NCBI GenBank assembly: GCA_023255955.1
Contig: JAGDWD010000007.1
Location: forward strand, 1-64,000
Reading direction: 5' to 3'
Length of the DNA: 64,000 bases
Source of the DNA: Desulfurococcales archaeon
GTDB taxonomy: Archaea > Thermoproteota > Thermoprotei_A > Sulfolobales > NBVN01
Below the pieces are notes generated by a model, which ran no database searches, was not told the DNA's origin, and worked only from the letters and a program-made list of their open reading frames with translations. The translations under genes and the position numbers were made by a program. Shown piece after piece: positions 9,055 to 18,265 of the stretch. Within the stretch, counting starts at the first letter, position 1, and each line of letters opens with the position of its first letter.

Positions 9055-10327
9055 CCCCTATGAGATAAGGAACGACTTCCCCGTACTTAACAGGATAGTT
9101 AGGGGCCGTAAGCTTATCTACTTAGACAATGCGGCTACCTCCCAGAAGCCTAAGCAGGTAGTAGCAGCCATAGCTAGGTACTACTTGTGGCACAACGCTA
9201 ACGTACATCGAGGTCTCCACACACTATCTCAAGAAGCGAGCCAGCTCTATGAGGAAGCCCATGACGCTGTAGCTAAGTTTATCAACGCTAGAAGCTGGGA
9301 GGAGGTGATATTCACCTATAATGTGACCGAGGCAATAAACCTAGTCTCGTTTACGTGGGGGCTACCCAACGTAAATCCGGGAGATGAGATCGTCGTTACT
9401 GTGATGGAGCATCACTCCAACATGCTTCCTTGGAGGAAGCTAGCTAAGATAAAAGGAGCTAAGATAGTATATGTTGACATAACTAACGGCGGTGAGCTAA
9501 CCTTTGACGAGTTTGAGAAGGTAATTAATAGGAGAACTAAGGTGGTTGCTGTAACCTTGATGAGCAATGTTCTCGGTACAATAACAGTTGACGTAGTTAA
9601 GAAAGTTAGTAAGCTTGCTCACGAGTACGGTGCTATCGTAGTAGCTGATGGAGCGCAGTACGTACCTCACGCCCCCACAGATGTCCGAGACCTTGGAGTA
9701 GATTTCCTAGGTTTCAGTGGGCATAAGATGTTAGGTCCTATGGGGATAGGAGTGTTGTGGGGTAGGAAAGAAATCCTGGAGGAGCTCGAGCCATTTAAGT
9801 CTGGTGGGGACACGATTAAGGACGTTACCCTAGATGATGTAGTATGGCACGACCTTCCTTGGAGATTTGAAGCTGGGACTCCTAACGTCGCTGGTGCTGT
9901 AGGCCTCAAAGCAGCAGTCGAATATCTTACCCGTCTTGGTATGGATTCCGTTAGGGAGCATGAGAGGGAATTGGTTAAATACACCTTCAAGAGATTCAAC
10001 GAAGAATTGGGCGATGAGATTGAGGTGTACGGACCCAAGGATCCGGAACAGAGAGGTGGAGTAATAGCGTTCAACGTTAAGGGGCTTAATCATCACACGG
10101 TAGGGATGGCTCTAGACATGTTCGGAATAGCTGTTAGAACTGGAATGCACTGTGCTCACCCACTCCACTACCGGCTTGGACTGAAAGGAACTGTCAGAGC
10201 TAGTTACTACATATACAACATAAAGGAGGAGGTAGACGAGCTAGTACAGGCACTTAAGACTATTACAATGCTTAAGGATAAGTTGCAGACCGGAGAGGTT
10301 GATGAGAGGGTATGCACAGGAACCTAG
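9035..10327 (+). CDS. sufS: Cysteine desulfurase, SufS/CsdA type
   Basis: This 430-residue group II cysteine desulfurase converts cysteine to alanine and an enzyme-bound persulfide for Fe-S clusters or tRNA thiolation. The PLP lysine lies in FSGHKMLGP (about residue 231) and the persulfide cysteine in RTGMHCAHPLH (about 373). VMEHHSNMLPW and the N-terminal YLDNAATSQKP are also typical of SufS. The GTG at 9035 may not be used; the ATG at 9047 overlaps the stop of the thioredoxin-like gene. The end overlaps folE by 16 bases. No SufBCD genes are in the window. Confidence 0.92.
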   Translation: MLGRMFNPYEIRNDFPVLNRIVRGRKLIYLDNAATSQKPKQVVAAIARYYLWHNANVHRGLHTLSQEASQLYEEAHDAVAKFINARSWEEVIFTYNVTEAINLVSFTWGLPNVNPGDEIVVTVMEHHSNMLPWRKLAKIKGAKIVYVDITNGGELTFDEFEKVINRRTKVVAVTLMSNVLGTITVDVVKKVSKLAHEYGAIVVADGAQYVPHAPTDVRDLGVDFLGFSGHKMLGPMGIGVLWGRKEILEELEPFKSGGDTIKDVTLDDVVWHDLPWRFEAGTPNVAGAVGLKAAVEYLTRLGMDSVREHERELVKYTFKRFNEELGDEIEVYGPKDPEQRGGVIAFNVKGLNHHTVGMALDMFGIAVRTGMHCAHPLHYRLGLKGTVRASYYIYNIKEEVDELVQALKTITMLKDKLQTGEVDERVCTGT

Positions 10328-10944
10328 AACACAGTGAGGAGAAAAGACTGAGACAGGAGAGGATAAGGTCTCTTATAGAGGAGCTAATTAAATCCCTCGG
10401 CGAGGATCCAGGAAGAGACGGACTTAGAGACACCCCGGATAGAGTATCTAAGATGCTAGTAGAGGAACTAGCTATGGGCTACTTTGTGGATCCACAGGTC
10501 TATGTTAAGACCTTTGAAGTAGAGGAATATGCTAGTAGGGAGGGCCTAGTTGCTGTAACAAACATCCCAATAAGATCTCTCTGTGAGCATCACCTCCTCC
10601 CATTCTTTGGTTATGCTCACGTAGTCTACATACCCTCAGGTAAGGTCCTAGGTTTCAGTAAGTTTGCTAGGGTCATAAAGGTCCTCTCAAGCAGGCTTCA
10701 AATCCAGGAGAGGTTGACGGAGCAAGTCGCAGACTTCCTCAATGAGGTGCTGAATCCTAGGGGTCTGATGGTATTGATTGAAGCTCTTCATACATGTGCT
10801 CTAATAAGGGGGGTTGAGGAATCCATGACTATGACTACTATGGCTGTGAGAGGGGTCTTCGAGGAGCAGAAGGATATGGTTAACCTAGCACTCCAAATAG
10901 TAAACTCAAGTAAGCTCCAGCTACCTAAGTTTGAAGGATTCTAG
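10312..10944 (+). CDS. folE: GTP cyclohydrolase I (type IA)
   Basis: The 210-residue protein matches GTP cyclohydrolase IA, which makes 7,8-dihydroneopterin triphosphate. The zinc cysteines are visible as SLCEHHLLPF (Cys91) and HTCALIRG (Cys162), together with the EHHLLPFFGYAHV core and GLSKFAR-like GFSKFARV. In archaea this product leads to 7-deazaguanine (archaeosine) and possibly pterin cofactors; many archaea use the unrelated MptA instead. It is the last gene of an overlapping three-gene operon with a thioredoxin-like protein and sufS. Confidence 0.93.
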   Translation: MHRNLEHSEEKRLRQERIRSLIEELIKSLGEDPGRDGLRDTPDRVSKMLVEELAMGYFVDPQVYVKTFEVEEYASREGLVAVTNIPIRSLCEHHLLPFFGYAHVVYIPSGKVLGFSKFARVIKVLSSRLQIQERLTEQVADFLNEVLNPRGLMVLIEALHTCALIRGVEESMTMTTMAVRGVFEEQKDMVNLALQIVNSSKLQLPKFEGF

Positions 10945-10987
10945 TAGTTAGCTTTTAAGATTAAGCATATCCTCATATGCGGGAACA

Positions 10988-12436
10988 GTGGTGAGTGGCT
11001 CAATAGAGTTCTTCTTTAATCCGAAGGTAGTGGCCGTAGTTGGAGCATCAAGAAGACCGGGTAAAGTTGGCTACGAGCTACTTAGAAACTTGAAGGAGAT
11101 GTATAAGGGTACTCTATACGCTGTAAATCCTGAGGCTAAAGAAGTTCTCGGTGTTCCAACATATCCTAGCATACTTGACATACCTGAAGAAGTGGATGTC
11201 GCTGTTATCGTTGTCCCGGCGGAGAAGGTTGTGGAAGCTGCGGAGGAAGCAGGTAGAAAGGGGGTTAAGGGACTCATAGTCATCTCAGGGGGATTCAAGG
11301 AGATCGGACCTGAGGGTGCTGAAAGAGAGAGAAAGCTTGTTGAAGTAGTTCGGAAATACGGAATGAGGCTTATCGGACCTAACTGTGTCGGTGTCTATGT
11401 TCCTAAGTCTGGAATAAACACCCTGTTCTTGTCTAAAGAAAGACAGGGATATCCACCCCACGGATTTATAGCATTCGCTTCACAGTCCGGGGCTTTCGGA
11501 TCGGCTGTATTAGATTGGGCCGCCATGAGAGGTATAGGTATTAGTAAGTTCATTAGCTACGGTAATAAGGCTGATGTTAGTGAGGTTGACGTACTGCTCT
11601 ATCTCAAAGACGATGAGGACACTAAGGTAATAACCCTCTACGTGGAGGGGGTGGAGAATGGGCCAGAGTTCTTCAGAGCTCTAAAGGAGGTAACCAAGCA
11701 CAAACCGGTTGTCGTATTAAAATCTGGGAGAACTGAGGCAGGCGCTAGAGCCGCTTCGTCTCACACCGGCTCGCTTGCTGGTTCTGATGCTGTATATAAC
11801 GCCGTTTTCAAGCAGTCAGGTGTTATAAGAGCATACGGTATGGAAGAGCTCTTCGACTTAGCTATGGGATTAGCAATGCAGCCCCCAGCAACCGGGGATA
11901 GAGTAGCAGTTTTAACTGTGGGTGGGGGCTCAGGGGTTATGGCGACAGACGCTCTAGCAGATCTAGGTCTGAAAGTCCCGAAACTCTCGGATCAGAGCAT
12001 AGCTAAGCTGAGAAAAGTTCTGCTTCCCTTCGCCTCACCTTATAATCCGGTAGATGTTACGGGCTCAGCCGTAGATGAACACCTAGTTGAGGCAATAGAA
12101 ATCTTGATAACCTCCGGCGAGGTAGATGCTGTCATGTGGTTACCGTACTATATGGTTCCAGGGCTCACACCTGAACTGAATAAGAAGTTCGTGGAGAGAG
12201 TGAAGAAGGTGTTCAAGGAGACTGGCCGTGTTATCCCTATAGTTGGGGTAGCAACTGGGGGATCCTACACAGCTATGTACGCTAAGGAAGCTGAGACCAT
12301 GGGAATACCTATGTACGTTTCACCGGAAAGAGCTGCTAAGGTAATTAAAGCTCTCGTAGATTATGGAAGGTGGTTAAGAGGTACTGGGTACCTGGAGCAC
12401 CACATTGAGAGGTTCTACCGCTGGTTCGTAGGTTAA
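10988..12436 (+). CDS. acdA: Acetyl-CoA synthetase (ADP-forming), alpha subunit
   Basis: The 482-residue protein has the three-subdomain alpha part of the NDP-forming acyl-CoA synthetases: a CoA-binding Rossmann domain beginning VVAVVGASRRPGKVGY (about 14-29), a ligase domain with FASQSGAFG, and the phospho-histidine region SSHTGSLAGSDAVY near residue 258. The enzyme converts acetyl-CoA, ADP and phosphate to acetate and ATP. The ATP-grasp beta subunit is absent both as a fusion and as a neighbour, so it must be encoded elsewhere. The start is GTG. Confidence 0.9.
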   Translation: MVSGSIEFFFNPKVVAVVGASRRPGKVGYELLRNLKEMYKGTLYAVNPEAKEVLGVPTYPSILDIPEEVDVAVIVVPAEKVVEAAEEAGRKGVKGLIVISGGFKEIGPEGAERERKLVEVVRKYGMRLIGPNCVGVYVPKSGINTLFLSKERQGYPPHGFIAFASQSGAFGSAVLDWAAMRGIGISKFISYGNKADVSEVDVLLYLKDDEDTKVITLYVEGVENGPEFFRALKEVTKHKPVVVLKSGRTEAGARAASSHTGSLAGSDAVYNAVFKQSGVIRAYGMEELFDLAMGLAMQPPATGDRVAVLTVGGGSGVMATDALADLGLKVPKLSDQSIAKLRKVLLPFASPYNPVDVTGSAVDEHLVEAIEILITSGEVDAVMWLPYYMVPGLTPELNKKFVERVKKVFKETGRVIPIVGVATGGSYTAMYAKEAETMGIPMYVSPERAAKVIKALVDYGRWLRGTGYLEHHIERFYRWFVG

Positions 12437-12469
12437 AAACTGAATACTAACAGAAATTCATTTACTGTT

Positions 12470-14842
12470 CTATCTGAAGTCGAAGAGTGTTTTACCAGCT
12501 CTAGATACAGATTCCAACTGCTTCTCACTGACACCGAAGTACTCTAGTATACGCATAGCCGCAGGTATTATTTGATGTTTTGTGTAGTAATCAACATCTA
12601 CTTCGCTAGGTTTAACCATGAAGTATGGTAGAGCCCTAGAGGATATAGATCCCTCACCCCTCACTATGACGTAACCTACTTTATCTCCCTTCTCCACTTT
12701 AAATCCTAAGCTGATCATCTTCCTGGCTACGGTTACATGCGGTGCGCTAACCTCGTACTCATCTAGGGACTTAGTTAGGGTTTTCCATATAACTAACTTC
12801 TCCACCGGTATCCTCTGGTTCTTAAGTTCAAGTATTACGTTCCTCACATAGTCTACAGCTCTCTTCACGTCCCCTGTCTCCAGGACTATCTTAGCTACGT
12901 TTTCCTGCACTTCCTTAGCTATCTCGGACCAATCACCTCTAACAGCCTCAAAACCCACAATATCGATCCTACCATCCTCAAGAATACCCACATATCTTTT
13001 CTTAGCCTCAGTGAAGAAGACCCTCCTATATATCTTATCCACCTTTATCTCCAGCTCCAGAACTTTCATGACCTCATCTATGAATTTATTAACCTCCGGC
13101 TTGTTAGAGACGAAGAGGGAATCTGTGTCCCCGTATATTACCTCAAGACCTAACGTCTCAGCTATCTCAATTGCTTTCCTTATAATCTCCCTACCTACCG
13201 CTGTAACTGCTTCAGCTCCTTGCCTGAAGTACCAGCGAGCACCTACCCACCCCATATATCCGTAGGAGGCGTTTGCCAATATCTTGAGGGCTCTCTGCCT
13301 CTCATCGAGAATAACATACTCCGGTGAGCCAGGCTCATATCTCTTCATCTCCTCGCGAACACTCCTCCTCAACTTAATCAACGTCTCCAGGACGCTCTTA
13401 TAGAACCCCGGCGGCTCCTTTCTAAAACAGTGATTCACCCCCGGGATTTCGTAGCAGGAGTCACCGCAACCACAGTTAACGTACGTGTCCGGACCTATAT
13501 TGAATTTTATCATTATGTTCGGGTACATGGAGGTAAAGTCCAGGACCGCTATGTTCTCATGTATCCCTTTCCTAGGCTCCAGAACCACTGCTCCTTTATA
13601 GGGCTCATACTCTCTTTCTACTCTATTCGGTATGAGCTCACCCATCTTAACCGCTGATCTCATTAGATACCATTCTAACCTATAGCCCACTGAAGCCGCA
13701 CCGACCTGATCGAGAGGTAAACCTGTTAGTGAGGAGAGCTGGATAGCGAATGGGAGAAACTTCTCGAATAGCTTGAATGTAGATATTACATCATCTCTAG
13801 CGTACTCCAGGAGCTTCGGCCTCCTACTTTTATCATCCCAGTATCTAAATATTTCGTGACCGGGAATCAGGGTCCTCTCGCTTCTTTTAACAATACCGAA
13901 GTACTCAGCAACAACATCTAAAGACTTCACCTTGATTTCAGGGATTTCCTCAGCGAAGTCGTATATATCCACGTGGAGTCTGCCAGGTATAGAATAATGA
14001 CCGTGCACTGAGGGCCTAGGAATCCCACCACGTGTTCTCCCTATATCGAACAGTAGACCAACTTTACTCGCTCTCTCTACTAGATACGGAAGGTCGAATC
14101 TATTAGAATTGTATCCGACAACTATGTCTGGATCATAGTTGAGTACGTAATTCATGAACTCTTTAATTGCTTCTCTATCCTGGGGTGGCGACCCTTCTGA
14201 AGCTGTAAAAAGTTTCAGGTCTCCATCAGATGTCGCTACAGCTATGATTATGATCGGATCACGTGTCGGGTCAACACTGCCACGTGGATTGTATACTTCT
14301 ATGTCTAGGGCGAGGGTCTTAATCTTAGGTGGGGTATAGATCTTTAGGGGCTTTAACTTTCCAACTAGAGAATAAACTGAGTTTACCCTATAGCCGGATA
14401 CCCCTTCTAGAGGTTCGACCTCAGCTTCATACCACTGGCACGGGGGAGTATCATTGTCTAGAATGTACCTCATACTGAACCGGATGTCTGCCTCAACTAC
14501 GTCAACCACACCTTTAATCTTTTTAACTGCCTCTCTGTACTCGCGGACGGCCTCAGGTTTAACTGTAGTTACTTTAAGTACCTTAACCGGCTTCCCGTAG
14601 TATTTTCTGCTACCTACTTCAACTGAAACTATAGGTGAGTCTCCCCTAGATAGAAGTTTTATCTTGTTCACTATGTCCCGCTCATTAGCTCCCTCTTCAA
14701 GGATAGCATAGAAGTAGGGTCTGAAACTCCTATCTAAGATTAAAATCCTTCTGTGGTCTTCAGCTATAGCCCAGAGAAGTATGGCTGGGATGCCGCTATG
14801 TATTTCGTAACTTACATCAAGTAGGTAAAACCTTATTAACAC
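12470..14842 (-). CDS. Archaeal family B DNA polymerase
   Basis: The 790-residue protein has a complete proofreading exonuclease (Exo I LALDIEVYN, Exo II VGYNSNRFDLPYL, Exo III YARDDV) and polymerase domain (motif A DFTSMYPNIM, motif B ILANASYGYMGW, motif C YGDTDSLFV). All catalytic carboxylates are present, so it should be an active replicative or repair polymerase. A C-x-C...C zinc-like segment (CGCGDSCYEI) lies between motifs A and B, as in other crenarchaeal PolB enzymes. Which of the crenarchaeal PolB paralogues it is cannot be settled from the sequence alone. Confidence 0.94.
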   Translation of the reverse strand: MLIRFYLLDVSYEIHSGIPAILLWAIAEDHRRILILDRSFRPYFYAILEEGANERDIVNKIKLLSRGDSPIVSVEVGSRKYYGKPVKVLKVTTVKPEAVREYREAVKKIKGVVDVVEADIRFSMRYILDNDTPPCQWYEAEVEPLEGVSGYRVNSVYSLVGKLKPLKIYTPPKIKTLALDIEVYNPRGSVDPTRDPIIIIAVATSDGDLKLFTASEGSPPQDREAIKEFMNYVLNYDPDIVVGYNSNRFDLPYLVERASKVGLLFDIGRTRGGIPRPSVHGHYSIPGRLHVDIYDFAEEIPEIKVKSLDVVAEYFGIVKRSERTLIPGHEIFRYWDDKSRRPKLLEYARDDVISTFKLFEKFLPFAIQLSSLTGLPLDQVGAASVGYRLEWYLMRSAVKMGELIPNRVEREYEPYKGAVVLEPRKGIHENIAVLDFTSMYPNIMIKFNIGPDTYVNCGCGDSCYEIPGVNHCFRKEPPGFYKSVLETLIKLRRSVREEMKRYEPGSPEYVILDERQRALKILANASYGYMGWVGARWYFRQGAEAVTAVGREIIRKAIEIAETLGLEVIYGDTDSLFVSNKPEVNKFIDEVMKVLELEIKVDKIYRRVFFTEAKKRYVGILEDGRIDIVGFEAVRGDWSEIAKEVQENVAKIVLETGDVKRAVDYVRNVILELKNQRIPVEKLVIWKTLTKSLDEYEVSAPHVTVARKMISLGFKVEKGDKVGYVIVRGEGSISSRALPYFMVKPSEVDVDYYTKHQIIPAAMRILEYFGVSEKQLESVSRAGKTLFDFR

Positions 14843-14923
14843 CTCCCAACTCCAAGATGCTCCTAGTTACATAACTAATAAAGTTAGTTTCGGTATTCCG
14901 AGGTCTAACCTCACAGAAAGAGA

Positions 14924-16171
14924 TTAACCTCTAGCTGTAGCTGAGATTATTTTTATCACGTCACCGTCGGCCAGTATGTAGTCGGATCCAACCCTCTTGT
15001 TTTTATTGACTACATAGGCCGCTAAGAAGCCCTTAGCTAGTTCTGTATGTACCATCTCGGCTAGTTCTAGAGCAGTAGTACCTTGCCTAACCAGGTAAGC
15101 GTCGGGTAGTATATTACCGTCTTTATCACTAAACCTTGAAGGGTTTTCAACTGGATAGACAACTAGCATCCTAAGCACGTCGAATACTGCTGCGTTAAGA
15201 GAGTTCTGAATACCGGTGCCTCCATATTTCTTCATGAACGCCTCTATTTTCTCTAGAACATGTTTTTGCTTAGCGGTAAGTTTAGACTCATCGACTACGC
15301 GGAATTCGCGGTCACCTGGTAAATAGTCTATGAAGCCTGACCTAGCAGCTTTTCTAAGAACAAGCTCGTATAGGGCGCTGGCAGGTATGATCAACTTTTT
15401 ACCTCCTAATACGGAGAGAACCTCTTTAAGGTTGTCCTCAGCTTCCGGTACATCCATCTTATTTGCTACTATAACCATAGGCTTAGCCTTCTCCCTCAGC
15501 TTCTTCGAGAAAAGTCTGAGCTCTTCCTCTCTCCACGAGCTGGGCTTAGTATTCTCAAGCTTACTATCTTTTAATGCTTCAACTACATGCTCCCTCTTAA
15601 TTGATAGACCGGAAACTCTCTTCGTAATCCTAGCGATTACCTCGTCCCAGGGAATGTTATCTAGTCCGCGGGAGAATCTGTCCCAGTCGCGGGAGATAAC
15701 ACCGTAAAACCACTCATCAACCTCGAACTCTATGGACTCTATCTCCTCTAGAGGGCTGTAGTAGCCGGGCTTTACCGGGTTGCCCTCCTCATCGGTTTCA
15801 CCAGCCATATCCACGATATGGAGAAGGACGTCTGCCTGCCTGAGATCATCCATAAACTTATTTCCCAGCCCTCTACCCCTATGAGCGCCACGAATTAAGC
15901 CAGCAACATCGTAGAGCCTCACAGGTATGAACCTATTTCCTTTAAGGCACGCGGAGTTCTTAGGGTTGCAGTAGGGTAATCCGAGATCTACATGAGCACA
16001 CCTCTTCCTGACGTAGGCTATACCGATATTGGGGTTGATCGTTACAAAAGGCCTGTTCTCAATCTTAGCGTCTATGAGGGTCGCAGCAGAGAAAAACGTT
16101 GTTTTTCCTACGTTAGTCTTACCGACTAGGCCTACAGTGGGCATAGGAGGAGGCAACTCCGCCACCAACAA
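14924..16171 (-). CDS. Obg/YchF-like GTPase with TGS domain
   Basis: The 415-residue protein has the G1 loop VGKTNVGKTTF, a G3 motif DVAGLIRGAHRGRGLG typical of the Obg-YchF group, G4 NKMD, an inserted helical segment and a C-terminal TGS domain (about 345-412). It belongs to the archaeal YchF-related translation GTPases, which bind ribosomes or RNA. The first ten residues before MPTVGLVG are not conserved in such proteins, so the ATG at about 16144 is a more likely start. It lies head to tail with the polymerase gene. Confidence 0.87.
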   Translation of the reverse strand: MLVAELPPPMPTVGLVGKTNVGKTTFFSAATLIDAKIENRPFVTINPNIGIAYVRKRCAHVDLGLPYCNPKNSACLKGNRFIPVRLYDVAGLIRGAHRGRGLGNKFMDDLRQADVLLHIVDMAGETDEEGNPVKPGYYSPLEEIESIEFEVDEWFYGVISRDWDRFSRGLDNIPWDEVIARITKRVSGLSIKREHVVEALKDSKLENTKPSSWREEELRLFSKKLREKAKPMVIVANKMDVPEAEDNLKEVLSVLGGKKLIIPASALYELVLRKAARSGFIDYLPGDREFRVVDESKLTAKQKHVLEKIEAFMKKYGGTGIQNSLNAAVFDVLRMLVVYPVENPSRFSDKDGNILPDAYLVRQGTTALELAEMVHTELAKGFLAAYVVNKNKRVGSDYILADGDVIKIISATARG

Positions 16172-16389
16172 CTTTAGCGATCCTAAACTTAAGTTACTTT
16201 GCAGTTGAGTGTGTTTCTATGGATAAAGAGGTTAATTACTAGGGAGTTTGAAACATATTCTAATTTTAAGAATCAGCAGTACTAACTTATTCGTTTTGTT
16301 AGCTGAAATATTTTTAGTAATGTGATAGACCGATTACGTAACTAGCTATCTTTATTAGTTTATCTCGGTACTGCATCTTGGTCACTGCC

Positions 16390-18207
16390 ATGGGAGGGTT
16401 CATCTTTATAAGGTCTTTAAGGGATGCTAACGTAGTTCCTTTAGTTGAGATTACTGTTAGGAGAATGGAGTTCCGAGGGAGGGATTGTAGCGGTATTGCC
16501 TGGATAAGTAGTGAGGGCCTGAAAGTAGTTAAAGATTCGTGTCCTATCTCCAGTCTATTTCATAAGTACAATCTAGGAGGTATTTCAGCTACTGTAGCTC
16601 TAGGTCACACTAGGTACTCCACACACGGGAAAGCCGATCCCAGGAACGCACACCCACATCTAGATTGTAAAGGGTTCGTAGCTGTAGTAGGGGATGGTGC
16701 TTTAAGGAATTATGAGGAGCTTCAGCTAGAGTTGGTAGAGCGAGGTCATAAGCTAGTATCGAAGTCAGACTTCGAGTTAGTGTCTCACATGGTGGAGGAA
16801 TTTATTGATAGGGGGTTGAGCTACGTTAAGGCTTTCACAGAAGCTGTGCGGAGGACTAGGGGGCTCATATCGATTCTAGCATTATTTAGAGATGGTACGG
16901 CAGTAGCATATACGTCTCACCAACCGATCTACGTGGGGTTAAGCGAGGATTTTATCACTATTTCATCAACGATGTCCGGGCTCTACGGAAACTCGAAGAG
17001 CTTCACAAAGATTGATGGTGGTGAAGTAGTTATCGTAGCTAGCGACGGTTCCGTTTCGTTTTTAGATCTGCAGGGAAGGACAGCACTTAAGTCTTTCTCA
17101 GCATATAGCTTAGAGGAATATTTAGTAGCGACGGATGGTTACCCGCACCACATGCTCCGCGAAATTTATGAGGTGCCTTACAGTATTTTAAGGACTGCCT
17201 CCGCTATCCAGGCAAAGTACTTAGAGCTCGCTTCAAAGATAATTCTTAGAAGTAACAGGGTTTTCGTAGTAGCCAACGGGACAAGTCTTCACGCAGGTAT
17301 GGTCTTCTCGTACTACCTTTCTGAGCTAGCTAATATTGTGCCGGTAGTTGTCAGCGCATCAGAGTTCCTCCTGTACTACCTCGATAACATCGGTGTTGGG
17401 GACTCTGTAATTGCTGTCAGCCAGTCCGGAGAGACCTCCGAAGTTGTGAGATCAGCTTACGAGGCTAGACTCAGAGGGGCTACAGTCATAGGTGCTACTA
17501 ACAACATCAACTCCAGATTAACGAGGTTCTCAAATCTATACCTTCCGATAGCCGCAGGTCCCGAGCTAGCAGTCCCAGCAACTAAGACATTCGCGTCAAC
17601 TCTGATACTCATGTACGTTCTCGCTAGGTCCGTCTCATCTATGGCTAGTTCAACTAGTTCTAAAGTCCTGGACGAGGTTTGGAACGAGGTAGAGAAAGTG
17701 CATGTGGAGCTCAGTAGCAACCTAGGTAGGGTAGATAATGAAGCTAGGGAAGCGTCAAAGGTTATTGTAAATTGCTCTAGTGGTTATGTGGTTTCAAGAG
17801 GGATAACATACCCTCTAGCATTAGAGGGAGCTCTGAAGATCAAGGAATCGGCATATGTTCATGCTGAAGGTGTTGAGGGTGGAGAGCTGAGACATGGCCC
17901 GATCTCAATACTCGATAAGAACATGTTCGTGGTGTTTATAGAGCCTCTAGAGCGAGCAGCAGCTGAGGATACGCTGAAGATGGTAGAGGAAGTTCAGAGC
18001 TATGAAAGCCCGGTAGTTCTCATCTCACATAGTTCTAAAGTAGTAAGAGGCTTAGAGACCGTGATCAACGTCCCAATGATTGGGAGGTACTTCACGCCCA
18101 TCAGTATAGCAATATCTCTTCAACTCCTAGCTTACTGGATAGCTAGGTATAGAGGAGTTAACGTAGATCAGCCGAGGAGGTTAGCTAAGGTAGTGAAAGT
18201 AGAGTGA
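16390..18207 (+). CDS. glmS: GlmS-type glucosamine-6-phosphate synthase with degenerate glutaminase domain
   Basis: The protein has the GlmS layout: N-terminal Ntn-hydrolase domain (about 1-220) and two SIS domains. The synthase part is intact (ESAYVHAEGVEGGELRHGP and the C-terminal DQPRRLAKVVKVE). The glutaminase part is not. GlmS normally begins Met-Cys-Gly, with the cysteine as nucleophile; here the ATG at 16390 is followed by Gly-Gly (MGGFIF). The oxyanion-loop HNG is replaced by GDG (near 16690-16698), while GHTRYSTHG and SDFE remain. Glutamine hydrolysis is therefore unlikely; it may use free ammonia or an external donor. A TTG at 16378 gives four extra residues and does not restore a cysteine. 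Confidence 0.88.
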   Translation: MGGFIFIRSLRDANVVPLVEITVRRMEFRGRDCSGIAWISSEGLKVVKDSCPISSLFHKYNLGGISATVALGHTRYSTHGKADPRNAHPHLDCKGFVAVVGDGALRNYEELQLELVERGHKLVSKSDFELVSHMVEEFIDRGLSYVKAFTEAVRRTRGLISILALFRDGTAVAYTSHQPIYVGLSEDFITISSTMSGLYGNSKSFTKIDGGEVVIVASDGSVSFLDLQGRTALKSFSAYSLEEYLVATDGYPHHMLREIYEVPYSILRTASAIQAKYLELASKIILRSNRVFVVANGTSLHAGMVFSYYLSELANIVPVVVSASEFLLYYLDNIGVGDSVIAVSQSGETSEVVRSAYEARLRGATVIGATNNINSRLTRFSNLYLPIAAGPELAVPATKTFASTLILMYVLARSVSSMASSTSSKVLDEVWNEVEKVHVELSSNLGRVDNEAREASKVIVNCSSGYVVSRGITYPLALEGALKIKESAYVHAEGVEGGELRHGPISILDKNMFVVFIEPLERAAAEDTLKMVEEVQSYESPVVLISHSSKVVRGLETVINVPMIGRYFTPISIAISLQLLAYWIARYRGVNVDQPRRLAKVVKVE

Positions 18208-18265
18208 AACTTCTTTATGTTGTCGAGGAGATCGTTTTTATTCGTAAGCTTCCGAAATAACCTAG

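Noticed and set aside
9667-10096. Two overlapping minus-strand frames inside sufS
   Set aside because: sufS has intact catalytic motifs across this region; the antisense frames have no recognisable features.
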